From NCBI GenBank assembly GCA_030159075.1, contig BROG01000909.1, positions 1-64,000 of the forward strand: a stretch of 64,000 nucleotides of DNA, given 5' to 3'. The notes beneath the pieces are model-generated. The model worked only from the letters and a program-made list of their open reading frames with translations, did no database searches and was not told the origin of the DNA. The translations under genes and the position numbers were made by a program. Every line of letters starts with the position of its first letter. Position 1 is the stretch's first letter. This DNA comes from Atrina japonica (taxonomy: Eukaryota > Mollusca > Bivalvia > Pterioida > Pinnidae). Shown in pieces: positions 1-11,600 of the stretch.

Positions 1-478
1 ATAATATTACTATAGCAGGTAACGAGAATTTTCATACCGATACATCCCCCCTCTTATACATTTTGGTACCAAGGAATTTCCCCCACGGTAATTTCGTACC
101 ACTTTTCATTCAACATATATACCTGTATAAATGTCTATAATTAAGAGTATGGATATAAAAGACAATGCGATGAATATGTTCTATGATATATTTTGCATGT
201 GTATATTTTATTTCAATTGGTAACTTATTAAGTTATTAGAAATCGGAACATTTAAGGCATTTTACCAGCGAAGTCCATATGACTTCCGAATCAGTTTGGT
301 GTACTGTTTAATCTCATTATAATTACTTGTCACTTATGTTTAAAAATTAATTTGGTTTTTCAACAGAAATATTTTTAAAATGGTAGAAATGCTTTTATTG
401 AACACTAGAAATTAATTTAAACAGTAAGTAGGGTAATCTGTTGAGATTTCCTGACCGATAGACCTTTGTTAAAATTGA
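1..478. other. AT-rich flank, no feature seen
   Basis: AT-rich sequence with no open frame, splice-bounded exon or repeat that I could recognise. It ends at the left target duplication of the SINE copy beginning at 491. Confidence 0.5.
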
Positions 479-738
479 CAGATCGCTCGTTTGTTTGTTT
501 GTTTATTGGTGTTTAACGTCCCACTCAAGAATATTTCACTTATATGGAGACGTCACCAAATGCCGGTGAAGGGCTTCAAATTTTGGCCTATGCTCGGCAC
601 TTACGGCCATTGAGCAGTGAGGGTTCTTTAACGTGCTGACACTTACTGTGACACGGGACCTCCAGTTTTTACTGTCTCATCCGAAAGACAGGAAACCAAC
701 CTGTTGGCAGCGGGATTCGAACTCACCAGATCGCTCGT
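479..738 (-). mobile_element. tRNA-derived SINE, 5'-truncated, with 12-bp TSD
   Basis: The element body is 491-726. It is flanked by perfect direct repeats CAGATCGCTCGT at 479-490 and 727-738, the target-site duplication. Read on the minus strand it starts inside a tRNA B-box-like segment (GAGTTCGAATCC near 711-722), runs through a conserved body (GTGACACGGGACC, CGGCATTTGGTGACG on one strand or the other) and ends in a short (AAAC)n-type tail at 491-504. The tRNA A box is missing, so this copy is 5' truncated. Two further copies lie at 42825-43104 and 43546-44199, and those keep the tRNA head. Tail, TSD and truncation together are typical of LINE-mobilised SINEs. The family name is not assigned. 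Confidence 0.85.
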
Positions 739-860
739 AGATTCTATCTTGTAGGCTACTCAATTCACTCAGCATTGAAAATATTTATGTCTTGTGTGTT
801 TAATAATTAGTGTGATAGTTAAATGAATAAACTAAAATTATATTTCATATTTTCAAACAG

Positions 861-933
861 GCACTGCCTGACTACAACATCGCGGATTTCCAAGGGGAAG
901 TAACCCCACAACCCATTCTGGCATTCATTAAAT
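861..933 (+). CDS. candidate internal exon, 24 codons, unassigned
   Basis: A 73-bp stretch has a pyrimidine-rich acceptor (TTTTCAAACAG ending at 860) and a donor GTAAGA at 934. Only phase 0 is open, giving 24 codons plus one base (starts ALPDYNIADF, ends LAFIK). I recognise no domain. It lies 7.3 kb upstream of the caspase-like exon on the same strand. Direct splicing to the acceptor at 8282, or to the alternative at 8297, would put it out of frame with the caspase, so either another exon intervenes, or it belongs to another gene, or it is a chance ORF. Confidence 0.3.
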
Positions 934-1319
934 GTAAGAATGCTTGGATATATTGCTGATTGTATTAAAATAAAAAAAGAAAATTTGATGTATATTTTCA
1001 TGTAGTTTATATATATGTTCTTTTGATATATATTTTTTAAAAAGAACTCTACATTTAAAAATTTTGTGCTGGTGTAATAGTTATAAAACATTATTTTTAC
1101 AAGTTGTACTTCAGGTAAAATTCATCAATCAATCAATTACATCATCTGGGTATTTATTATGATTTATAGGTAAAATAACAACCCTTTGTTTACTTCAGGA
1201 GAACCTGGTTATATCCTGTGGGAAATTACCCTGCACAAAATTGTATCGGTTTAAAATTCCCGGATTCTTATAGCAGCGAAATATAATTTTAAAGCCTAGG
1301 CTTAATATATCGCTGGTAT

Positions 1320-1505
1320 GGTGACCACCCAGTATTCTGAAGGTCTGATAGTCCAAGGGCTCAATAGACTGAAGGCCCGATAGTTCAAGGGTCTGATAGT
1401 TCAAAAGTTCTATAGTCAGAAGTTCCATTACTAGTTAAAAAATTTGATTGTCCCAAGGCCCAATTGTTTGAAGGCCCGATAGTCTGAAGACCCGATATAT
1501 TCCCC
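1320..1505. repeat. degenerate short-unit repeat
   Basis: Imperfect short units built on GTCTGATAGTTCAAGG and GAAGGCCCGATAGT alternate through this stretch. They give minus-strand pseudo-ORFs that repeat the same peptide words. This is a decayed minisatellite-like block and does not code. Confidence 0.6.
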
Positions 1506-2840
1506 CAAAACTGAGGTTGCATATCCAAGATTTGTAAAGTCACTCGATGTCACTGCTACTGGACTCTGCTCTGTAATCATCTTTCGCTTTGATGACAAGG
1601 AAACTATAGGTTCCAGAAAAGAAACATAACTGTCAAAGGTTGAGAACATGAATACAGGGTACTTTACATGCACAGATCCAAAACCGAGGGTAGGGAGGGT
1701 TAACTGGGCATCTGGACCCTTTAGGTCATCCCAAAATTACTATTATACTTAATTTTTCATAGAAATTGCTTCAACCAATGCTTGGAAACCCCGTCCCTCT
1801 ATGGAATGCCAAAAATAAATATAAATAGTCTAGGATGGATGGGAAGAGGAGGCTGGATTTTGTAAATTAGGTTTTTTGTTTGTTTGGGTTATTGATGAAA
1901 AAAATTTCCAAGGGCATGGAAGAAAACCTTGTGCTCATTCTGTAATTCATTATCCCCAAGAGGGAAGGAAATTTGATCAATAACTACTGTATTTCATAAA
2001 AATTTGTCATGAGCATCACTTGAATTTTTAAAGTATGGAGGACCCCTATGCAGACCCCCATCTCACATACCGGTTAACCATTGGAATTCAAGGAAATCAA
2101 TGATCTCTCTATCCCTGTCTCCCTGGGATCCCACCAGGTTTTGTTCTGGACCTGCTGAGGGATCCATGGCGCTTTTTGACCCCTTGTCCTTCTTGAAAAA
2201 AATGTATTCCCTCCTTATACCAAATACTGGATGCACCCCTTATGACTGTATAGTTTTGAAATACTGCATAGGAAATGTAAAATGTACAGTAAGAAAAATG
2301 CTCCCCACCTCTAATCTCCTATGCTAACTACTCAACTGCTTTGTTACTTTCCAGTGAGTTGAACTTTGATCTCTATAGCACAATCCCTTACAAGCCTCAC
2401 AAATCCAGGCCAGGTCCAACTCCACCTGAGGCTAAGGTGACTTTCACCAGGGCCTGGGATCCAAACAAAGGTTGAGGCAAACTTTTTACTTAGCTTAAGA
2501 AAAATTATGCAAAAGACAGCATTTTTGGCCAACCTTTGGACAGGGAGGGAAATCAGATCCCATTGTCCCCATCTAGATCCATGCATGCATATTTTTCATA
2601 AAGTAGGATTCCTCTAGTATTTTACGAGATTGACAAGGTCAAAGACTCCCCCTGACTAGTTTTATTCCTTTTTTCATTTTTTGGTGAGATTTTCAGATAT
2701 AGGAAGTCCTGTGTGGTCTCTTCACATTTTGATTTATAATTTTTTGTATGTGAGTTTTAATTCCAATCACCATCAAGATAGGAAGGAGTGTTGTTTCAAT
2801 CCCCATAAATGGCAGAAAATGATCATTTAGGCAAGACTTG
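1506..2840. other. no gene recognised
   Basis: Unique-looking, moderately AT-rich sequence. Short open frames occur on both strands but none has splice signals plus a recognisable domain. Confidence 0.4.
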
Positions 2841-2841
2841 C

Positions 2842-3029
2842 TACAGTAAAACTTGCTTTAGTGACCACCTGTGCATAAAGACCATCTGTTCATAACAACT
2901 GTTTTTTGCTGTCCCCAATAGTACCATTTCTGTACATATCAACCTCTATATAAAGAGTAAGGCGACTTCCCTATAAAGACTGGTTTAGTTGTAGCTGTAA
3001 GAGGGTTTTTATATACAAGTTTCACTGTA
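2842..3029. mobile_element. mariner-type MITE, 184 bp
   Basis: The element is 2844-3027. It begins CAGTAAAACTTG and ends CAAGTTTCACTG, which are inverted repeats matching at 11 of 12 positions. TA dinucleotides flank it at 2842-2843 and 3028-3029, as expected for Tc1/mariner target duplication. It has no coding capacity, so it is non-autonomous. The interior (GACCACCTGTGCATAAAGAC) resembles a dispersed repeat common in aquatic invertebrates, as I recall it. Confidence 0.7.
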
Positions 3030-3660
3030 GTGTTACATAGACATAAACACAGAAATTGATACGTACATGAATTATTCAAATAAGATAATCTATGCTATTT
3101 CTTTGATTTACTGTTTATGTAACAATTGAGTGCAGAAGAGGATGGAATGAAATTCCTTCAACTCTGATGTCCTTTTTAAGATGTTTTTTATAAAGTACTT
3201 GCCCTTTCTATAATTCATTTAGAAGCATTGATTGCAAGTATTGATATTAAAAATAATTATTGAAAAAATATTCCATCCAACAATAGTAACACTAGCAAAA
3301 GTATAACATTAGCAACAGACTTCCTCTTTATTAGTATTAGCATTGAAAGAATTATTTCAGTTGGACATACTCTGTCCATGTAACACTAGCACTACTAAAA
3401 TTTGCCATATAGCCTTTGTTTTATCACATAATGAGGATTTGATAAAGCCAATTACCTGTTATTAGGCATACAATTTCAACTTACTGTTTACATAGTCAAG
3501 TTCACATATTGTTGCAGTTGTTTTAGAAATTTGACATAGACTTTAATAGATCAGATTTTAAGAATGTCCAGGGGAAAAGGGTTTGAAATCAATTATCCAT
3601 TAAGAATGAAAAGGTAAAATGAAGAAAAAAGATTAACTGAAATAAAAAATGCATAACATC
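3030..3660. other. no gene recognised
   Basis: AT-rich sequence with no recognisable exon or element. It leads into a (CT)n tract. Confidence 0.4.
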
Positions 3661-3668
3661 TCTCTCTC

Positions 3669-3718
<50 letters not shown>
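3661..3718. repeat. (CT)n microsatellite
   Basis: An almost pure CT dinucleotide run with one interruption at 3681. It borders the large minisatellite that follows. Confidence 0.95.
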
Positions 3719-3722
<4 letters not shown>

Positions 3723-5312
3723 TATGACACACACTGACAAACTAACATATTATATGACATGCACTGACAAAATGACAAACACTGACAAACTAGCACATGT
3801 TATATGAAACACTCTCACAAACTAAGACACGTTATATGTCACACAGTGATAAAGTAACATGTTATATGACAAATTGACAAACTAACATAACTACACTGGA
3901 AAATTAACACATTATATGGCACATACCAACAAACTAACACACAATATGACACACACTGACACACTAACTCATGTTATATGACACACTGACAAATGAACAT
4001 ATGCTATATGACAAACTAACAAACTAACACATGTATGACCAACACTGACAAAGTAATAGACATTATATGACAACACTAACAGACTAACACATGTTATATC
4101 ATACAAACTGACACACTAACACACATTTTATGACACATACTGACAGACTAACACATTGTATGACACACTGACATACTAATACATATTATATGACACAATG
4201 ACAAACTAACATATTTTATGACACACTGACAAACTTACACACTTTATGACACTGACAAACTTACACACTTTATGACACATACTAACAAACTAACATGCAG
4301 TATAAGATACACATTGACAAATTAACAAATTATATGATGCACAGAAACACTAACACATGTTACATGGCACACACACTGACAAACTGACAGTCATTGTATG
4401 ACACATTGACAAACTAATACATATTAAATGAAACACTGACAAACAAGCATACATTATATGACACACACTAGCAAACTAACACACATTGTATGACACACTG
4501 ACAAACCAACATGCAATGTATGGCACACTTACAAAGAAGCACATGATATATGACACACACTGACAAACTACCTCATGATATATGACACACTGACAAACTA
4601 ACACAAATTATATAAAACACTGAGAAACTAACACACTGATAAACTTAGATGTTATATGACACACACTGACAGATTATTACACATTGTGTGACACACCTAC
4701 AAACTAACATGTTGTATGACACACTGACAAACTGACACATTATATGGCATATACTGACAAACTAACACACATTGACAAACAAACATATTATATGACACAC
4801 TGACAAAGTAACACAATATATAACACACCTATAAACTAACATGTTGTATGACACGGACAAACTAACACATATGACACACTGACAAACTTACACACACACT
4901 GACAATCTAACCCAGATGGACAAACTAACATGTTATATGCCACACACTGACAAACTATACACATTATATTACACAACTACAAACTAACATGTTATATGAC
5001 ACACACTAACAAACTAACACATTACATGATACATCACAACTTATATGACACACACTGACAAACTAACACATTACATGATACATCACAACTTATATGACAC
5101 ACACTGACACACTAACACATTACATGATACATCACAACTTATATGACACACACTGACAAACTAACACATTACATGATACATCACAACTTATATGACACAC
5201 ACTGACAAACTAACATATTACATGATACATCACAACTTATATGACACACACTGACAAACTAACACATTACATGATACATCACAACTTATATGACACACAC
5301 TGACAAACTAAC
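3719..5312. repeat. minisatellite of TGACACACACTGACAAACTA type
   Basis: About 1.6 kb of imperfect tandem units of roughly 25-50 bp built from TGACACAC, TGACAAACTAACACA and TTATATGAC words. Units are highly diverged through most of the block but become nearly identical after about 5027. There is no coding potential and no CRISPR-like spacer organisation. Confidence 0.95.
5027..5312. repeat. homogeneous 49-bp tandem array
   Basis: At the right end of the minisatellite, a 49-bp unit (containing ACATGATACATCACAACT and TATATGACACACACTGACA) repeats about six times with only one or two substitutions per copy. The period can be read from ttatatgac at 5041 and 5090. This indicates a recent local expansion of one composite variant. 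Confidence 0.92.
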
Positions 5313-6180
5313 ATATTATATTAGATGTATCTATTTGTTTTGTTGGTGTCTTATGCCACAGTGACAAATTTCTCAGTTAGGCCTATATGGTGGCAACCAC
5401 TTCTTATTGGCAGAGGAGAGACTCCGATTACAATGCACCTGGGAAGAGACTACTTCTACAAGGAAACTGGCAAACATTCTACAAAATCAGCTTAGGTTCA
5501 AGCGGAGCTTAAACTTGAGTTGACAAGTGCTGAGGGACTTCATTAGCACGGTGTATTACATTTAATGATTACGATACGATCTACAATTTTGTTTTAATTT
5601 CTAAAAATTCTGATGTCTTGATATTGATTATAAACCTAGTAGTGGTACAAGCACATGTAACCCTAAATTTTACTTGTTGCTGGTTTTATTGTCTCTTGAT
5701 TTGAATCATCCATATGATAATCAAAAGGTTACTTCACTCTGCCATCGTATGTGAATCAGACAATACCAGACATATACTTTCCTGATAACTAAAGCATTCT
5801 TGATAAACCTACCTAGATTGCATATTTTTTTATACATTTTATGTTGATAAAAGTTGTACGAATTTACAGAGGGTTTGACATAATACATGTAGTACTTTTT
5901 TCAATAAGATCAAATTTCAATAATGAGTACATGTACACATATGCATGTATGTTTGTACATGTAAACTAACCAATCTCACCATTGACTGGGGGGAGCCAAA
6001 AGGGAGGCAATTCAGGTGCACAGATATAATTCTAAGTTGGATAGGATCATTATCTTGAGAGATTACACTTACAAAAAAAAATGTTGCGGCAATATCAATC
6101 ACTATGCCATAACTACAGTGTTTAATCCAGGTTTTAAAAGTAGAGTCCTTATTTGAAAAGTTCAAAAAATTTTGGCAAGT
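5313..6180. other. no gene; probable dispersed repeat at 5340-5560
   Basis: No gene is seen. The stretch around 5380-5530 (GAGGAGAGACTCCGATTA followed by CACCTGGGAAGAGAC) has a balanced composition unlike its AT-rich flanks and resembles a mollusc dispersed repeat. I cannot confirm this from the window because no second copy is present. Confidence 0.3.
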
Positions 6181-6181
6181 T

Positions 6182-6226
<45 letters not shown>

Positions 6227-6254
6227 CTGCATTTATTACCCAAAAAATCCAGTT

Positions 6255-6307
<53 letters not shown>

Positions 6308-6330
6308 CTGCATTTATTACCCAAAAAATC
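6181..6330. repeat. tandem duplication containing (AT)n
   Basis: The block GTTAGACTA, then an (AT)n run, then TTGCTGCATTTATTACCC and AAAAAATCC occurs twice in a row (about 6178-6250 and 6251-6331). The second (AT)n run is longer. It is a segmental duplication carrying a microsatellite. Confidence 0.9.
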
Positions 6331-6331
6331 C

Positions 6332-7010
6332 ATACCCAAATATTTATTTGAAGGTTATCATCTTCATGATGTACTTTTTCATTAAATGATAGGATAAAAC
6401 AACAAATGTTGACTGACTAGTTCACTGAAATAAAATGAGATTTATTAGGGAAAATTAAATCTTCTTTTAATAAAAAAATGATAACGATTACTGAGGTTAT
6501 ATAAATGTGTCAACTGTCATTACTGATAATTTTTTTTAACTTAATTCAATGAGTTACAAGAAGACATTATTTTCTGTGTTTAAAATATTATGTAATTGAA
6601 GTAAAACATTGTTTTTGTATTGAAATCACCACAATTTTAAGATGCATCCTTAGCACTGTATAGTATGTGGAGTGCACGTGTCGCAGAAGACATCACAATC
6701 TCAATATTTCTCAGCTAGCTTTTTAAAGTAAAATCATTGAGGATTGATAAGCTGCATGAAGATAATATAACATTAATTATGTTAATCTTTGATGTCTGTA
6801 TATAGGACAGAACATATGGATAATGATTATAGGTGTAGAGGTTTAAATATACAGGTAATCAATTTGTATTATACAGTGTATAGGTACCTGACCATAGTAC
6901 AGATCATTGTGTAATTACCCCAGCACACGTCAGGTAATTACACCTCTGATTGGCCTAATGACAATAATTAATAAACAAGGTTATTAGTCTATGTTCCTGA
7001 AAGAGGTATG
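6332..7010. other. no gene recognised
   Basis: AT-rich unique sequence between the AT duplication and the foldback element. No exon signals are supported. Confidence 0.4.
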
Positions 7011-7615
7011 ATTACTAAGAAAACAAGTGAATAAATACATGTAGTAATAATGTTTTAATAATGCAGTTCAGATGAAATGTTTGGACTTACATGTATGTAA
7101 CATAGAGGGCTTAATACTGCAAGGAAATGGAAGCACCAGAAATATTACGATTACAATCAATTAATGCTCACAAACAAACAAAATGACCACTCGTATAGAG
7201 CTTGATGTTGGGTTTATTCTTGGTATGATTTTCTTTTAAATTTGATTTTTTAAAGCAGAATCATTTGATTGTTTTTCAAACATTATAATTTGATTTTTTA
7301 GTGTCCATTTCACGAATGCCTAGATATCCAGTATCAAACCCTAGTAGCAAATATTCTGAAGTTACTAATTGCACTTTAACAATGAGATATCATATGTTTG
7401 ATATAAATACAATAGCATGCAAAATTATATTGTACTAAAATGTTAACAATGATGAAATTACATGTAGGTGTACCCGTACAAACCTGAAATAACCATTGCT
7501 TCCACCATAAGTGTATGAAACACTTGCAGATAGCTCTTAATCCAAACATTTCATCTGAACTGCATTATTAAAACATTATTACTACATGTATTTATTTTCT
7601 TGTTTTCTTAGTAAT
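7011..7615. mobile_element. foldback-type element, 75-bp inverted arms
   Basis: Arm 7011-7085 (begins ATTACTAAGAAAACAAG) and arm 7541-7615 are reverse complements at 73 of 75 positions. They enclose 455 bp with no coding capacity. Weaker similarity (AGTCTATG) continues just outside both arms with a 17-bp gap in one. The structure fits a foldback or large MITE, or an inverted duplication. A target duplication was not identified. Confidence 0.75.
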
Positions 7616-7794
7616 CATAGACTGTCAGAATAAAACTTTTACAGCATAAATGACAATTATTACATTCCATTGCCATCAAACAAAACTCTGATCACTTGAA
7701 TTCATACTTATTCAACATTTTTACATCTTTTACATTTAATGGTCAGTTTATGTATCATGTGATCAGGTATGAATTCAACTGCTTGAAATTCATT

Positions 7795-7915
7795 GGTCAG
7801 ATATAATACATAGTGCCAGGATAGTGCCACAGGATAGTGCCAGAATAGTGCTACCGGATAGTGACACAATAGCCTATTGCCACAAGATGGTGCCATATAG
7901 GGCCGCAAAATTGTG
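7795..7915. repeat. GGATAGTGCCA short tandem units
   Basis: Six or seven imperfect 12-17-bp units based on GGATAGTGCCA. Non-coding. Confidence 0.75.
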
Positions 7916-7989
7916 CCAGAAAATCAAAAACACACACATGAATATACATACAATATGTAAAAGTCCCAACCAGATTTTTGAAAACTAGC

Positions 7990-8190
7990 ACTCCTTTTTC
8001 TTTCTCTGTATGACTGTTTGTCTCTCCTCTCTCTTTCTTTCCTTATCTAGTTTTTTTGTCTTTGTCTACATGGTCTGTCTCTCATTCTCTGTTCCTTTCT
8101 GTCTCTGTGTGTATTTTTCTGTCTGTATCTCTTTTTGTCTCTGTCTTTCTGTCTCTGTTTGTCTGTCAGTCTCTCTCTCTCTCTTTCTGA
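7990..8190. repeat. pyrimidine-rich TCTG/TCTC tract
   Basis: About 200 bp of near-continuous T and C with TGTCTCTG words. It lies just upstream of the first caspase-like coding exon. It is probably a decayed simple repeat; any splicing role is speculation. Confidence 0.8.
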
Positions 8191-8282
8191 CAGGTGACTG
8201 GTTCTAATGTACATACTAGAATTCAAACTACAAGCTGAAACTTTAGATAAAAACTAAATGATTTTAAAAAATTATTTTTCAG

Positions 8283-8614
8283 ATAATTTGCCTTCAGTAG
8301 CTACAAAATGTCTGATCCTGTATGTATATGGCGAAGAAGATATGAATCAACAGAATACATTTTGAATCCACATGAAATAGATGTTGAACGTGTACTTGTG
8401 AATGCTCGACCATTGATAATCAGTATTGGGAAAACTTATGTGGGCAATTTGTCTAAAGAGCGTAAATATACCAACAGAGATGTAGCAGTGCTGATAGATA
8501 TGTTTAGGGCACTTAAGTTTCAAGTGCCTGTGATTTGGACAGATGTTGAAAACGGTAATGTGGGAGGTGAACTTTGTTCTAAAGACTGTTTTCTAGGAGC
8601 ATTGAAAAAATTAT
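8283..8614 (+). CDS. caspase-like exon 1 (first coding exon)
   Basis: The acceptor is TTATTTTTCAG ending at 8282 and the donor is GTAAGT at 8615. Coding begins at ATG 8308 after 25 bases, presumably 5' UTR, so at least one non-coding exon lies upstream. The exon encodes residues 1-102 of the p20 part (SIGKTYVGN at 39-47, RKYTNRDVAVLIDMF at 52-66) and ends in phase 1. The 307 coding bases carry no prodomain such as CARD or DED. Confidence 0.88.
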
Positions 8615-11600
8615 GTAAGTAAGATTATGTTCATGCATCATGAAATTTACTGAAGTTTTTCACCTGTTAAGCTCACCTTGTCTGAAAGGTCAAGGGTTAT
8701 AGTATAATCCATATATCCTTATGAAGCAGAGTTTTGTGAACACTCCCATGTCAAAGTGGAAGGCAGTTTTTAGCAGATATTTTGCCTTGCTATTTGTGTT
8801 TCAGAAGCAGTTACTGGGCAGTTGTAGCAGTTTCCTTTATGCAAATTACTTAACACCACTATATACAGACATTGGTAGTTCATAGCAGTTCTCTAAGCCT
8901 TAAAAGTTCTTAGGCAGGTTCTTAGCAGTTATTTTCGCTGAAATATCTAAATTAATACCTCATGTCCGAGATCCCTCCACAAACCACTCTCAGTCATGTG
9001 ACTTTCATCATCACGTGATAAAATCTAGGGTATGTTTCGGACAAATGGCGGGCACCCCCCAGTAGTCTTCATATCAGCTGATAAATGATAAGTTCCCATT
9101 GATACGAAAAAGTCCTACAATAAATGTTTTAACTTATAAACCTTCTCCTATATCTTACAGTTGTTGGCTAGGTGTATACTCCTGATTTGAGGCAAAGTTT
9201 ACACCTGTGTCGGTGACGGCATATCATAGACCTAAAGGCTATAAATACGCTTCAGTTGTAGGTTCATATTTTTATTGTGAAATTCGTTTAAACGAATTGT
9301 CGTCGATCTGATTTTTATCTGATTTATTTTACTCTTTGGAATCCGATTTACAACATGGCACTACATATCAACACTTGCTTTTTTATTTATATTAATTTCC
9401 TCTACACTCCAAGGTAATTTGTATTCACCGCGACCAAAGTGCCTTAACTTTTCTCAAAGTCACATGATCAGTGCATTTTAATTTCTAAACCATTCCGGAT
9501 CTCGGAAATGACGTATTGATTAAGTGAGAGAAAAACTGCTTTGACTAATTCATTATTCATCAGTACAGCTAAGAATTGCTAAATTAACTTATTACCTTGT
9601 TAGTTGTACCTTATAGGAAATTTTTCATAAATATTCGAAAGATTGTTTTTAGAAAATACTACTTAGAACTGCTTAGGAATGCTAGTAAAACTGTTTAAAA
9701 CTTTATCCCATACTAATAAGGTGTATTTCAACCAAATTTACTTTTTGGGTAGCACAAGTCAAATACTGTGCAGTTATACGAAAAGAAATGGAATATTTAA
9801 TTAAATTAAATATTTATTCTCTACAAATGCTTTCCAGTTACAATTCAATTGGTTCATTTGTACATCAATATTTATGAACATGTTAAAGAATCTAGTTATT
9901 TCACTTAAATATAAAATCATAAAGGGATTTGTACATTTTAAACAAAAATAAACACACAGAATTCAAAGGTGGAAAATTCCTGTCAAAACCTTAGATTAGA
10001 TTAAATCACCAAAGATGCTCCGAATGAAAAGTGCCATGTTAAAAATTTAAAGTTTCTAAAAGTGAACTTATAATTATGAAAAACTTTAATAATTAACTAG
10101 AGACTTTCTTGTAATTATGAGAAACTTTGAAGTCTAAAAGTGTCATGATAAAAATCAAAACTTTCTAAAACTTTTTTTGTAATTGCAAGAAATTTTCACA
10201 TATTAAAAAGAATTTCTCATATTCATGAGGATTTTTTTTCATAATTACGAGAACCTTTGACATGATAACGAGAAACTTTTGTTGTATTTATGCTAAAATT
10301 TCTTGTAATTACGAGAAAGTATTAGAAAGTTTTGATTTTTAACATGGCACTATCCGGCTTCCATACATTTTCAGTCTTAGATTTAAAATAAATTCCAATG
10401 TATCGGTAGGCCCATTCATAGTTATAATGTGTCTCTAGGGAGTCAGTTTCATTTATTTTGTGTGTTTTAAAAAAGAAGTATGTGTAAGATACCCAGAAAC
10501 GTAAGAAAAAACGGTGGTGGTGCATTCAAACATTGCACTCCTTAAAACCATTTGAAAATTAACTTACTGAATTTAATTAAATTGATTAAATCTTAGGAAA
10601 GTTTCAAAAGGCCTCATAATTATGGTGGCTAATTTGGAACATCGTAATATTGCTTTGTTTAATATACATGATATTACGATATGAAAAGACGATACTACGA
10701 AATGACAATATTATGATACGAAATGATGCTATTATGATATGAAATTATGACATTACTAGATGACGATATTATGATATGAAATGACGATATTACGAAACAA
10801 AATGATATTACAAAATGATGGTATTACGATATGACTAAATTACAATACAAAATTAGGAAATGACGATATGATGATATCATGACTACCATGCCTACGCACC
10901 CGTCGCTTCAAACCTCCAGTAGGTTCATCCACCATTTACAAGTGTATGGTTAGAACACAAAGTTTTGGGTACATGATTTGCATAACATGTAATAGAAAAA
11001 ATCCATGCCAGACAGAATGGATATTTCAGAAAGACAAATTGAATGCTATTAGAATATTTGTGTCAGATATGATAACAGATTTATTTGAATTAAATATTTA
11101 CATAAATTATAGTTTTAGTTCAATACTTGAAATCTTCCAGATACTGATATCTAAAATATTAATATTTAAAAATGTAATATTGTTTTTGATTTTTGAGAAG
11201 TTAAGCTATTTTTTCTGCACAATTATACATGTGACCATAATAAAAATCATTGGCAGCAAAGAATACAATAAAGATTAAGATATGTATATAGAATTAAAGA
11301 ATAGGTAACTCTTGCCAGAAATGATCTTATTATTGAATATCTCTTCAAATAATTGTTTATGTATGTATAGTTGTCACCAGAAGTGCCACATATTTTGACC
11401 TATTCTATGGACTAAACCTGAGGTAGAAAAAAAGGTCACTTTATAGTTCAATTATTATGTACTGAGCCGGCTTATAGAAAGAGAACACCACCCTTGGATG
11501 GGTCACATTATAACTGAATTATTACAGATCAGACTGACTTACAGACAAAATGACATTACCCTGAGGTAGGACAAAATGACATTACCCTGAGGTAGGTTAC

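Noticed and set aside
3593..3796. ORF with an RERERE run here and a similar one at 34817-35026
   Set aside because: Translation of (CT)n or (AG)n microsatellites.
5027..5312. CRISPR-like regular array
   Set aside because: The 49-bp units are contiguous and near-identical with no unique spacers, and the genome is eukaryotic.
5917..6389. ORFs made of IYIYIY runs here and at 51.4-51.9, 53.4-53.7, 56.1 and 59.1 kb
   Set aside because: They are translations of (AT)n microsatellites.
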